From NCBI RefSeq assembly GCF_023195925.1, contig NZ_JALPRE010000001.1, positions 744,001-808,000 on the forward strand: DNA of 64,000 bases, in the 5' to 3' direction. This document shows positions 33,837 to 42,252 of this stretch, in pieces. Made by a program: the position numbers and the translations under genes. The notes beneath the pieces were generated by a model. The model searched no databases. It was not told the DNA's origin and worked only from the letters and a program-made list of their open reading frames with translations. Numbering within the stretch: position 1 is the stretch's first letter; the number at the start of each line of letters is the position of its first letter. Origin of the DNA: Aquimarina acroporae (lineage in GTDB: Bacteria > Bacteroidota > Bacteroidia > Flavobacteriales > Flavobacteriaceae).

Positions 33837-34373
33837 ATGAGAATTATTTCTGGAAAATATAAAGGTAAAAGACTTACAGCTCCTAAAAAACTACCAGTTC
33901 GCCCGACGACAGATATGGCAAAAGAGGGATTATTTAACATTCTAAATAACACCTATAGTTTTTCCATGATTTCTGTTATAGATCTTTTTTCTGGAACAGG
34001 AAACATAAGTTATGAATTTGCTTCCCGTGGGACCCAGGAGGTTACCGCTGTAGACGCTCATTATGCTTGCTTAGGTTATATCAAAAACATCGCTAAAGAA
34101 CTGGATTTTTCCATAGAAACCATTAAGAGTGATGTATATAGTTTTCTTGAAAAAACTAATTTAAAGGCAGATATAATTTTTGCAGACCCTCCATACGATT
34201 TTGAGGAAAAACAGTTCCTAAAAATCCCAGAGCTTGTATTTGAAAGGGATTTACTTAAGGAAGAAGGCGTATTAATTATTGAACATTCTAAATACACAAA
34301 AATAGAAAACTCACCATATTTTATTAAGTCAAGAAAATATGGCGGATCTGTATTTAGTTTTTATCAAAAATAG
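33837..34373 (+). CDS. rsmD: 16S rRNA (guanine-966-N2)-methyltransferase
   Basis: The 178-residue Rossmann-fold methyltransferase has the N-terminal MRIISGKYKGKRL, PTTDMAKEGLFNIL, the SAM motif DLFSGTGNISYEFASRG and the catalytic FADPPYDF. It modifies G966 of 16S rRNA. The start follows the DUF3822 stop by 1 base, so the three genes form one unit. Confidence 0.95.
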   Translation: MRIISGKYKGKRLTAPKKLPVRPTTDMAKEGLFNILNNTYSFSMISVIDLFSGTGNISYEFASRGTQEVTAVDAHYACLGYIKNIAKELDFSIETIKSDVYSFLEKTNLKADIIFADPPYDFEEKQFLKIPELVFERDLLKEEGVLIIEHSKYTKIENSPYFIKSRKYGGSVFSFYQK

Positions 34374-34378
34374 ATGTT

Positions 34379-34846
34379 CTAAACCACCTCCTGCTGCTCG
34401 TTCATTACAGAAGTTCTTATTGAAAACTCATCTATAGAAGAGAGATTGCTCAAAGAATTAATTTGTTCAGAAGCATTAAGAATAATGTCTTCATAAAACG
34501 CTAATACTTTGACGTCAAAACCTGGGGTATCTTCTGCTGTTATTTTAAATATATCCATCTGATAGATGAAATTATTTAAAATATGATGACTTGAAGAAAG
34601 CATAGCCTTATAAATGTTACGCTTCGCTTTTTCCATTTCTGTATTTTTACTGTTTCGTCTTGCATTAAGAAACACAAATACACCAAAAATTAGAAGTGGA
34701 ATAATTACCTCACCAAGTTTGACCTGTTTTAAACTGGACAAAAAGTTAATTACCTGTTCGAAAAGATTGAGTTCAAGAAAAATAGAGCTGAAATAAATAA
34801 AAATAGACAATACCAATCCGATTAGTGTTAATCTATGCTTGTTCAT
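34379..34846 (-). CDS. Mini membrane protein resembling a histidine-kinase dimerisation domain
   Basis: The 155-residue protein has two membrane helices (about 7-25 and 45-62). A cytoplasmic helical hairpin follows: KAMLSSSHHILNNFIYQMDIF near 85-105, and DIILNASEQINSLSNL near 125-140. The first helix looks like the phosphoacceptor helix of kinases with an HxLNN motif; no ATP-binding domain follows and the frame ends normally. It could be a histidine phosphotransfer partner, a decoy or a dimerisation module. The family is not named with confidence. It converges on rsmD with five bases between the stops. Confidence 0.55.
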   Translation of the reverse strand: MNKHRLTLIGLVLSIFIYFSSIFLELNLFEQVINFLSSLKQVKLGEVIIPLLIFGVFVFLNARRNSKNTEMEKAKRNIYKAMLSSSHHILNNFIYQMDIFKITAEDTPGFDVKVLAFYEDIILNASEQINSLSNLSSIDEFSIRTSVMNEQQEVV

Positions 34847-35049
34847 TGAGTTGATGTTAGGGTTAGGGGGAAAATATTTGTGTGGATGTTAGTTTTTTTT
34901 ACGGTTCAACAATGTATTAGAATTGTGTTTGCGTTTTAAGTCTGACAGCCTAAATATAAGTAAAAAACCAATGCACAATACATTTTACAAGTATTTTAAC
35001 ACTGGTATTATACAGAAAAGCCACAATAAAAATAAGTCTTATCTATCTT

Positions 35050-35952
35050 TTAAGGCACCTCTGTACCCAAAGAGGCTTCCCACACCATAAACCACTCTTC
35101 ATCAGTCAGTTGAACATCTAAAGCTTTTACTGCCGACTGAATCCTGTTAATTTTTGTCGAACCAATGATCGGAAAAATACCCGAAGGATGTTTCAAGGTC
35201 CATGAGGTTAGAACCTGATCTACAGTAACATCATATTGATCTGCCAACTTATTAACAACACTAAGAATTCTTTTAACCCTGGCATCAGGTTCTTTCGAGA
35301 AAAAGCTTCCGCCTGCTAAGGTAGAATATCCCATTGGGGCAATTTTCTTAGCTAAACATTGATCCAATGTCCCGTCAATATATGGGTTCAAATGCAAGGG
35401 AGAAATCTCTATTTGATTTGTTACCAAAGGAAAGAAGGTATCTAACATTTCAAATTGAGAAGCGGTAAAATTAGAAACCCCAAAATGCTTCACTTTTCCA
35501 CTTTTCTGTAATTTCCTAAAAGCTTCTGCAATTTCTTCAGGATACATCAAAGGACTTGGCCTGTGAATAAGCAATAAATCTATGTAATCTGTATTTAAGT
35601 TCAATAAAGATTGTTCTACCGAATTGACAATATAGGATGTGCTTGTATCATAAGATTTAATGCTATTACCCGGACGGTTAGGAGTTACTAGTTTAATACC
35701 ACATTTTGTGATTAACTGTATTTTTTCTCGCAGTTCAGATTTTCCCTGCATAGCTTTTCCAAATAAAGCTTCGGTAGTGTAATGCCCGTATATATCGGCA
35801 TGATCAAAAGTGGTTACACCATGCTCTAAACAACCTTCTATCAAATGCAATGCTTCATTTGAAGATAAATTCACTCCCCATTCTCCCCAATTCATGCATC
35901 CCGCCACTATTCTTGAAAACGACGGCCCTCCTCTTGAAATCTCTTTATTCAT
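35050..35952 (-). CDS. Aldo/keto reductase (YdhF-like)
   Basis: The 300-residue NADPH-dependent oxidoreductase forms a TIM barrel. The catalytic tetrad is visible: Asp and Tyr in FDHADIYG, Lys in QLITKCG and His in LLLIHRPSPL. Conserved HFGVSNF and the cofactor-binding PIIGSTKINRIQ end the barrel. The YdhF-like branch acts on small aldehydes and ketones; the substrate is unknown. It lies 32 bases after the GH3 fusion on the same strand and is possibly co-transcribed. Confidence 0.93.
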   Translation of the reverse strand: MNKEISRGGPSFSRIVAGCMNWGEWGVNLSSNEALHLIEGCLEHGVTTFDHADIYGHYTTEALFGKAMQGKSELREKIQLITKCGIKLVTPNRPGNSIKSYDTSTSYIVNSVEQSLLNLNTDYIDLLLIHRPSPLMYPEEIAEAFRKLQKSGKVKHFGVSNFTASQFEMLDTFFPLVTNQIEISPLHLNPYIDGTLDQCLAKKIAPMGYSTLAGGSFFSKEPDARVKRILSVVNKLADQYDVTVDQVLTSWTLKHPSGIFPIIGSTKINRIQSAVKALDVQLTDEEWFMVWEASLGTEVP

Positions 35953-35984
35953 ATCTTAATTTCTTTCGATATACTTTCTATAAG

Positions 35985-38966
35985 CTAATAATCAATCGCT
36001 TCGTAAATAATTCGCTGTATTTCCGATCTAATATCGTTAGAAATTAACTTTCGATTATTAGAATCAGGAAAAGTGCGATTGCTTAAAAATACGTACACTA
36101 TTTCTTCTTCTGGATCTGCCCAGGTAAATGTTCCTGTAAACCCGCTATGCCCAAAACTAGTCATTGAAATACACCCACAAGTAGGTCCTACTTCGCCAAG
36201 TTGTGGTTTATCAAACCCCACTCCTCTTCTAACTTTCTTATGACAATAATGACAGGTATTAAACTCTTCTAAAGTCTGACTCTTGAAATATTGTTTTCCT
36301 CCATAATACCCACCATTAAGATACATCTGCATAATCTTTGCAACATCATTTGCGTTTGCAAACAATCCTGCATGTCCTCCTATACCCCCAAACATAGCAG
36401 CTCCTTGATCATGCACATAGCCATGAATAACTTCTTTTCTAAAAGCTTGATCATTTTCGGTTGGCACTATTCTTCTCTTTTTGAATTTTGTTAAAGGTAA
36501 ATAGGAAGTATTGTTAGCTCCTAAAGGTTTATAAAAATGTTGCTGTGTAAGTTTATTAAGTGTATTTCCGTAATGATCTTCAAGATAAGATTTAAGCAAG
36601 TAATACGGCAGATCGCTGTACTTATAACTTAACCTTTTTCTCAACTCACTGTCCTTAATCCTAAGCATTAAAGAATCCTTCATATCACTCCTGAAATACA
36701 AATTATTCGTCACCTTAATATTAAATTCATCAGAATAACTATTTCTATAATATTTTTTATCAGGTTTTTGTGTTACACTATCTAATGTTTTCAAGTAGAA
36801 AGGAATCCAAGCTCTCAATCTGGCATAATGCGAAAGCATAGAACGGATGGTAATATCTTTTTTATTAGAATCTTCAAAAGACGGCAAAAGTCTACCAATC
36901 TTAGAATCTAATGAAATAACCCCTTTATCCTTTAACTCAATAATTAGAGGTAATGTTGCTAGTATCTTGGTTAGCGATGCTAAATCATAAATATCAGATC
37001 CTTTAACCTTCTTTAATTTACTATATGTATGATAGCCATAATTCTTATTAAAAATCACTTTTCCTTTTCTAGCTACAATTAATTGCAACCCAGGAGCCAT
37101 CTTTTCTTTAAGCGTTCTTTGCACAACAGAATCTATTCTGCTTAACCTAAATGAGTTCATACCCACACTTTCTGGCAAACCATAAGACAACCTTTTTAAA
37201 GATCTGGTTTCATGGCCCGTTCCTACTGGAAAGTCCTCTCCTAAACTTACCGGCAACTTTCCTTTGGATTCAAACGCTCCAAAAAGCAATTGCGCAGCCT
37301 TTTCTTGAGCAATCTCACTATTTTGATACCCCATTAAAACCCCTTCGAAGTTCGTAGTAGTTAGCATATCTAACATAGCATACGGCCTCGCAAAAATGGA
37401 TAATACCGTGGTATTAAGCCTTGCTATTTCATACAACCAAACCAACTCCTTATTCTTAAACTTATAGTCTTTCCAGGGATTGGCATTAGATTTATGAAAA
37501 CCAACAATAACATAATTATACTCACCCAGTTTCTCTATCATTTCTCCCAACTGAGTAGCCTTTACATGGTCTACCTGAGCATATTTATTAAGTTCTTGAA
37601 AGAAAGCATCTCCAGAATCATCTCCCAACGACACATAGGCAATTTTCTTGAGATCAAGATTTTTAATAGGTAATGTAGCTCTATCATTTTTTACTATGGT
37701 AAGAGAATTCTCAACCAATTCATGATGTAGCACATCATTTTTCACACTATTTAACTCCTCATAAATGAAAGATAAATCGACTGGTTTGTATTTATTTAGA
37801 CCTACTTTATATTTTGCCATCAGAATTTTTCTTACCGAATGCGCTAGTCGTTCTTCTGTTATTAAACCTGAATAATAGGCCGATACTATTTTTTGTGAAG
37901 CCAATGGCACATCTTCAGAAATCAATAGCACATCGTTCCCAGCTAAAAAAGCTGCCAAATCTATATCACCTGGACTACTGAAGTCTGAAGCTCCTTTCAT
38001 ATTTAAGGCATCAGTAAAAATGAGCCCGTTAAAATGTAAATGCTCTTTAAGTAAATCGGTAACTACATTCTTAGAAATAGAAGATGGATAATTTGATCTC
38101 GGTTCTAAACTAGGTATATTTAGATGGGCTACCATCACACTAGACAACCCGTCATTGATCAGTTTTTTATAAGGATACAGCTCTACACTATCTATTCTTT
38201 CTTTATCAAAATTAATAGTAGGTAATGTTTTGTGCGAATCACTGTCGGTATCTCCATGACCAGGAAAATGTTTTGCACTGGCCAAAACTCCTTCTTTTTG
38301 CATTCCTTTCATAAATGCAGCAGCTTTTTGAGTAACTAAGTCTCTATCTTCACCAAAGGAACGATTCCCGATTATAGGATTTTTAGGATTGGTATTGATA
38401 TCTACTACTGGTGCAAAATTGATATGTACTCCTAAACGTTTGCAATGTCTAGCGATTTGTCTTCCAGTTTCTTCAATCAGTTTATCGTCCTGAATTGCAC
38501 CTAATGTCATATTCCAGGGAAACGCCCGTGTAGAATCTAACCGCATAGCCAAACCCCATTCGGCATCCATAGCCATTAACAAAGGAATTTCGGATAATTC
38601 CTGATATTCATTATTAAGTTTTGCTTGTCTTACAGGACCTCCTTTAGAAAATATAACGCCACCAATATGATATTCTTTAATGAGCTGCTTAATCTTATCG
38701 GTTTCTTTTTTCGGTTTAGAAGAAAACACATCTACCATAAATAGTTGGCCCACTTTCTCCTTAAGGGTCATAGTATTATACACACTATCTACCCATTGTT
38801 TTTGCTCCAATTCATCGGCTACAACTAAAGGATGAATATATTGATCAACTTGTAAAGAAGTCGAATCCTGAACGCCTTGTATCACCACATCTTCAGATTG
38901 TTGTGCAGTAACACCGAGGCTTATTAAGAAAATTGAATAAAAATACTTTCTAACGATTTGCCACAC
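35985..38966 (-). CDS. Fusion of glycoside hydrolase 3 (NagZ-like) and beta-lactamase-type serine hydrolase
   Basis: The 993-residue exported protein starts at a GTG and has a signal peptide (to about VTAQQ). A GH3 barrel (about 50-400) has the NagZ-type ASAKHFPGHGDTDSDSH loop and the nucleophile region LIFTDALNM. A GH3 C-terminal sandwich follows (about 410-590). After about 610 comes a penicillin-binding-protein/class C lactamase domain with SLTK (SxxK), YSDLPYY and GHSGFTGT (HxG). NagZ releases N-acetylglucosamine from muropeptides; the second domain may be an esterase or amidase acting on cell wall. The fusion is known in Bacteroidota. Confidence 0.92.
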   Translation of the reverse strand: MWQIVRKYFYSIFLISLGVTAQQSEDVVIQGVQDSTSLQVDQYIHPLVVADELEQKQWVDSVYNTMTLKEKVGQLFMVDVFSSKPKKETDKIKQLIKEYHIGGVIFSKGGPVRQAKLNNEYQELSEIPLLMAMDAEWGLAMRLDSTRAFPWNMTLGAIQDDKLIEETGRQIARHCKRLGVHINFAPVVDINTNPKNPIIGNRSFGEDRDLVTQKAAAFMKGMQKEGVLASAKHFPGHGDTDSDSHKTLPTINFDKERIDSVELYPYKKLINDGLSSVMVAHLNIPSLEPRSNYPSSISKNVVTDLLKEHLHFNGLIFTDALNMKGASDFSSPGDIDLAAFLAGNDVLLISEDVPLASQKIVSAYYSGLITEERLAHSVRKILMAKYKVGLNKYKPVDLSFIYEELNSVKNDVLHHELVENSLTIVKNDRATLPIKNLDLKKIAYVSLGDDSGDAFFQELNKYAQVDHVKATQLGEMIEKLGEYNYVIVGFHKSNANPWKDYKFKNKELVWLYEIARLNTTVLSIFARPYAMLDMLTTTNFEGVLMGYQNSEIAQEKAAQLLFGAFESKGKLPVSLGEDFPVGTGHETRSLKRLSYGLPESVGMNSFRLSRIDSVVQRTLKEKMAPGLQLIVARKGKVIFNKNYGYHTYSKLKKVKGSDIYDLASLTKILATLPLIIELKDKGVISLDSKIGRLLPSFEDSNKKDITIRSMLSHYARLRAWIPFYLKTLDSVTQKPDKKYYRNSYSDEFNIKVTNNLYFRSDMKDSLMLRIKDSELRKRLSYKYSDLPYYLLKSYLEDHYGNTLNKLTQQHFYKPLGANNTSYLPLTKFKKRRIVPTENDQAFRKEVIHGYVHDQGAAMFGGIGGHAGLFANANDVAKIMQMYLNGGYYGGKQYFKSQTLEEFNTCHYCHKKVRRGVGFDKPQLGEVGPTCGCISMTSFGHSGFTGTFTWADPEEEIVYVFLSNRTFPDSNNRKLISNDIRSEIQRIIYEAIDY

Positions 38967-38973
38967 GTAAAAT

Positions 38974-39459
38974 TTAATTTAAAAAACGGTTATGCCAACT
39001 CTCTTTTGCTGGCACTTCCCAATTGGTACGATACTCAGCTATGTTGGTTACCAGGTTATTGAAAACGATAGTATTTGGGGATACCGATCTGTTTTTAGCC
39101 ATTTTCTTAAAATCTGTCAATGATTTATATGCTACAAATTCTCCTTGTTTAAAAGAAACGTTCATTTTGTCCATAAGATCTACTTTGTAATCTTTCTCTA
39201 ACTCCTGGACAAAATGCACAGAAGCATCTATTGAACAACCTGTAGCCGCATTCATTCCTTGATCTAATCCAATGGTAATAAATCTTTTATATTTAATATC
39301 ATAGCCCGCTCTAAGGTCTGCGCCATGAGCAGTCCATTGTGCTATGAATTCATCTAATTTTTGTTTGATTTCTTCCAATTCATCTTGAGAAAATGAACGG
39401 TTTGCTTGATATATCCACACCCTTGATGTTTCCGGAAGCTCATTAAAATCCACCAACAT
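38974..39459 (-). CDS. Conserved flavobacterial protein (no ATPase motif)
   Basis: The 161-residue cytosolic protein begins LVDFNELPETSRVWIYQANRSF. It contains a Cys in GCSIDASVHFVQEL and ends WHNRFLN. I recall homologues listed as ABC transporter ATPase, but no Walker A, signature or Walker B motif is present, so that name is not supported. Function unknown. It follows a terminator and precedes the GH3 fusion by 7 bases, so it probably heads that transcript. Confidence 0.65.
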   Translation of the reverse strand: MLVDFNELPETSRVWIYQANRSFSQDELEEIKQKLDEFIAQWTAHGADLRAGYDIKYKRFITIGLDQGMNAATGCSIDASVHFVQELEKDYKVDLMDKMNVSFKQGEFVAYKSLTDFKKMAKNRSVSPNTIVFNNLVTNIAEYRTNWEVPAKESWHNRFLN

Positions 39460-39517
39460 TGCCTATTTTTTTTACTAAAGTACTAAAAACTATTTCTATT
39501 TCCCGTTATAAAAAAGA

Positions 39518-39541
39518 GTTAATATGCACAAACATATTAAC
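39518..39541 (-). terminator. Terminator after the CCG-domain Fe-S protein gene
   Basis: A 9-bp stem (GTTAATATG / CATATTAAC) with a 6-base loop is followed on the minus strand by CTCTTTTTT. It lies 30 bases after the stop at 39571. Confidence 0.75.
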
Positions 39542-39570
39542 CCTTAATAAATTATCTAAGATCCTAAGAA

Positions 39571-40362
39571 TTATAGGTCCTGAGCATTTGCAATAAGTTC
39601 TGCAACATCGAGCACCTCAATACTGTCTTCTTTCTCTTTATTTTTCACACCATCTGTCATCATGGTATTACAGAAAGGACAACCTGCAGCAATTATATCT
39701 GGCTTGGTTTCTAACGCATCTTCGGTTCTTTCTATATTTACATCTTTATTACCTGGTTCTGGTTCTTTGAACATCTGTGCTCCTCCAGCTCCGCAACAAA
39801 GCCCATTACGCTTACAACGTTTCATTTCTATAAGCTCAACCTCCAACTTTTTAAGCAGATCTCTAGGAGCTTCGTAAACATTATTGGCTCTACCTAAATA
39901 ACAAGGGTCGTGAAAAGTAATTCTCTTACCTTTAAATTTACCTCCTTCGACGGTTAACCTACCTTCATCTAAAAGCGATTTTAGAAATTGAGTATGGTGC
40001 ATCACCTCATATTCTCCTCCTAGAGAAGGATATTCATTTTTAATAGTATTAAAACAGTGAGGACATGCGGTAACGACTTTCTTAATTTCATAGGCATTCA
40101 TAACTTCAATATTAGTTACAGCCTGCATTTGAAATAAAAACTCATTTCCAGCTCTTTTTGCAGGGTCTCCTGTGCAGCTCTCTTCAGTTCCTAACACAGC
40201 AAAGTCTACATTAGCATTATGTAACAATTTTACAAAAGCTTTGGTAATCTTCTTGGCTCTATCATCAAAGCTACCGGCACAGCCTACCCAAAACAATACC
40301 TCGGGTTGCTTTCCTTCTGCCATATACTCTGCCATAGTAGGCACCTTTACTGTCTCACTCAT
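39571..40362 (-). CDS. HdrD/LldE-like CCG-domain iron-sulfur oxidoreductase subunit
   Basis: The 263-residue protein has two CCG cysteine-rich domains. The cysteines are seen in WVGCAGSF, TACPHCFNT, HDPCYLGR, GLCCGAGG and AGCPFCNTM, which can hold a special 4Fe-4S cluster as in heterodisulfide reductase. No membrane helix is present, so it would dock to the membrane partner encoded at 40927-42246. The partner enzyme and donor are unknown. A HAD gene lies between the two. Confidence 0.85.
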   Translation of the reverse strand: MSETVKVPTMAEYMAEGKQPEVLFWVGCAGSFDDRAKKITKAFVKLLHNANVDFAVLGTEESCTGDPAKRAGNEFLFQMQAVTNIEVMNAYEIKKVVTACPHCFNTIKNEYPSLGGEYEVMHHTQFLKSLLDEGRLTVEGGKFKGKRITFHDPCYLGRANNVYEAPRDLLKKLEVELIEMKRCKRNGLCCGAGGAQMFKEPEPGNKDVNIERTEDALETKPDIIAAGCPFCNTMMTDGVKNKEKEDSIEVLDVAELIANAQDL

Positions 40363-40420
40363 ATTATAATACTACTTAAATTTCTTTTCTTTTAACAATT
40401 AATTCTTGAATAGAAAACTA

Positions 40421-40867
40421 CTAATCATGTTTTCCATCATCAAAAACCTCAATAGTAACCACTCGCTCTACCAATTCGGTAAACTTACCGGTATATCTAG
40501 TCGCCTTAACTAGGTGATTATCTATCCAATGATAGTTTCCTCCTCTAGGCTTACCCATTAAAAGGCTATGGTATTTAAACCCATGAGTCTCTAACCATTG
40601 TTCGGTAACCTCTCTGTGATCTTCTGTTCTTGAGGTAAAAAAACAAATCATATGACCATCGTCATACCATTTATTTAAGGTTTCAAGCGCATCCGGAAAA
40701 GGTTCACAAGTAACCATACGCTCTGGTTCTTCGTTAGGAACATCTTCTGTAATAGTTCCATCGATATCGATAAGGTAGTTCTTAATTCCTTCTGGCAATA
40801 CCGGACTCACATGTTCCCCTGCCTCTACCTTGTCATGCAATAATTTTTCTACTTCTTCCTTCTTCAT
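40421..40867 (-). CDS. HAD-superfamily phosphatase-like protein
   Basis: The 148-residue protein has the HAD nucleophile motif LIDIDGTIT near residue 32, motif II FFTSRTED near 76, and a possible motif IV in HWIDNH. It lacks a large cap, so protein or larger substrates are possible. It is inserted between the genes of the two Fe-S proteins on the same strand, with about 60 bases on either side. Substrate unknown. Confidence 0.8.
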   Translation of the reverse strand: MKKEEVEKLLHDKVEAGEHVSPVLPEGIKNYLIDIDGTITEDVPNEEPERMVTCEPFPDALETLNKWYDDGHMICFFTSRTEDHREVTEQWLETHGFKYHSLLMGKPRGGNYHWIDNHLVKATRYTGKFTELVERVVTIEVFDDGKHD

Positions 40868-40926
40868 AACTTCTATTTTCTCTTAATTTTAAGGTTAATT
40901 GGTTAATTTTTTTGGTTAATTAATTT

Positions 40927-42246
40927 TTATTCGTTGCTCCAGTTTAGTCTGTCCATTTGGTTAAAAGGCCATGGAGCTCCATTATTTTCTATATTCGACA
41001 TCATATTATTCAGATCTGAAGGAGCCGCGCTTTGTTCCATCACCAAATAACGCCTCATATCCATAATAATTGACAACGGACTGATGCTTACAGGACAAGC
41101 TTCAACGCAGGCGTTACAACTTGTACATGCCCAAAGTTCTTCGGCAGTAATATAATCGTTTAACAGCTGCTTCCCGTCATCAACGAAACTACCATTTTTA
41201 TCTATATTTGCCCCTACCTCTTGTAATCGATCTCTGGTATCCATCATAATTTTACGAGGTGATAACTTCTTACCTGTTTGGTTTGCAGGACATTCACTAG
41301 TACAACGCCCACACTCTGTACAAGTGTATGAATTGAGTAATTGCGCCCAGTTTAAATCCATTACATCTGAGGCTCCAAATTTTTCGGGTTCTCCTGCTTC
41401 TTCATCTTCTGCAGGAGCTGCAAAAGGATCTGCATTTGGATCCATCATAAGCATTACCTCTTTGGTCACTGCTTCTAAATTATCAAACTCACCTTTAGGT
41501 TTTAAGTCTGCAAAAAAGGTGTTAGGAAATGCTAAAAGAATATGTAAGTGCTTAGAAAAGTATAAGTAATTCAAAAACACTAATATTCCTAAAATATGCA
41601 ACCACCATGCTGTACGTTCTAATATGATAAGGCTTCCTTCAGACACACCTCCAAATAAAGGAGAAATATATTGACTTACCGGATATGCACCTGCTTTGAT
41701 GTAATGCTCTGCTCCAATTGCCTGTAGTTGTAGATCTGCCGCATTCATGGTAAGAAACAGCGTCATTAAAACAACTTCAAAATACAGGATAATATTACCA
41801 TCATTTTTTGGCCATCCTTTTAATGTTTTAAAACGTCTGATATTGATAACATTTCTTCGTATCCAAAAAAGAACAACACTTACTAAGACCAATAGTGCTA
41901 ATATTTCAAAAGACCCTATAAGAAAATCATAAAAGCTTCCTAGAGGAGCAAATACTCTATGTGTTCCAAAAATACCATCAATAATAATTTCTAGGACCTC
42001 AAGATTAATAATAATAAAACCAAGATAAACGACAATATGCAGTATTCCTGCTATCGGTCTTCGAACCATCTTAGATTGCCCTAAAGCAATCATAGCCATG
42101 TTTTTCCATCTTGCTCCTTTATTATCTGATCGATCAACATCTTTACCCAATCGGATATTGCGGATTACTTTTCGGATGTTTTTTGTAAAATATCCTATTC
42201 CTGCTACCAAGGCAATTACAAATAAGATGTTAGGTATATATTGCAT
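40927..42246 (-). CDS. Membrane-bound 4Fe-4S electron-transfer protein (HdrE/DsrM-like)
   Basis: The 439-residue protein has five or six membrane helices in the first 240 residues, with histidine pairs that could carry heme b (GILHIVVYLG, WWLHILGI). A cytoplasmic domain has two 4Fe-4S motifs, CTECGRCTSECP near 313 and CTSCNACVEACP near 375. It resembles HdrE/NarI-type quinone-linked subunits fused to ferredoxin. It probably moves electrons between the quinone pool and the CCG protein. It follows the MCE gene by 6 bases. Confidence 0.85.
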   Translation of the reverse strand: MQYIPNILFVIALVAGIGYFTKNIRKVIRNIRLGKDVDRSDNKGARWKNMAMIALGQSKMVRRPIAGILHIVVYLGFIIINLEVLEIIIDGIFGTHRVFAPLGSFYDFLIGSFEILALLVLVSVVLFWIRRNVINIRRFKTLKGWPKNDGNIILYFEVVLMTLFLTMNAADLQLQAIGAEHYIKAGAYPVSQYISPLFGGVSEGSLIILERTAWWLHILGILVFLNYLYFSKHLHILLAFPNTFFADLKPKGEFDNLEAVTKEVMLMMDPNADPFAAPAEDEEAGEPEKFGASDVMDLNWAQLLNSYTCTECGRCTSECPANQTGKKLSPRKIMMDTRDRLQEVGANIDKNGSFVDDGKQLLNDYITAEELWACTSCNACVEACPVSISPLSIIMDMRRYLVMEQSAAPSDLNNMMSNIENNGAPWPFNQMDRLNWSNE

Positions 42247-42252
42247 TTTATA

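Noticed and set aside
34847..35049. A tRNA or small RNA in the 203-base gap
   Set aside because: No cloverleaf, CCA end or strong hairpin found; the region is simply AT-rich.
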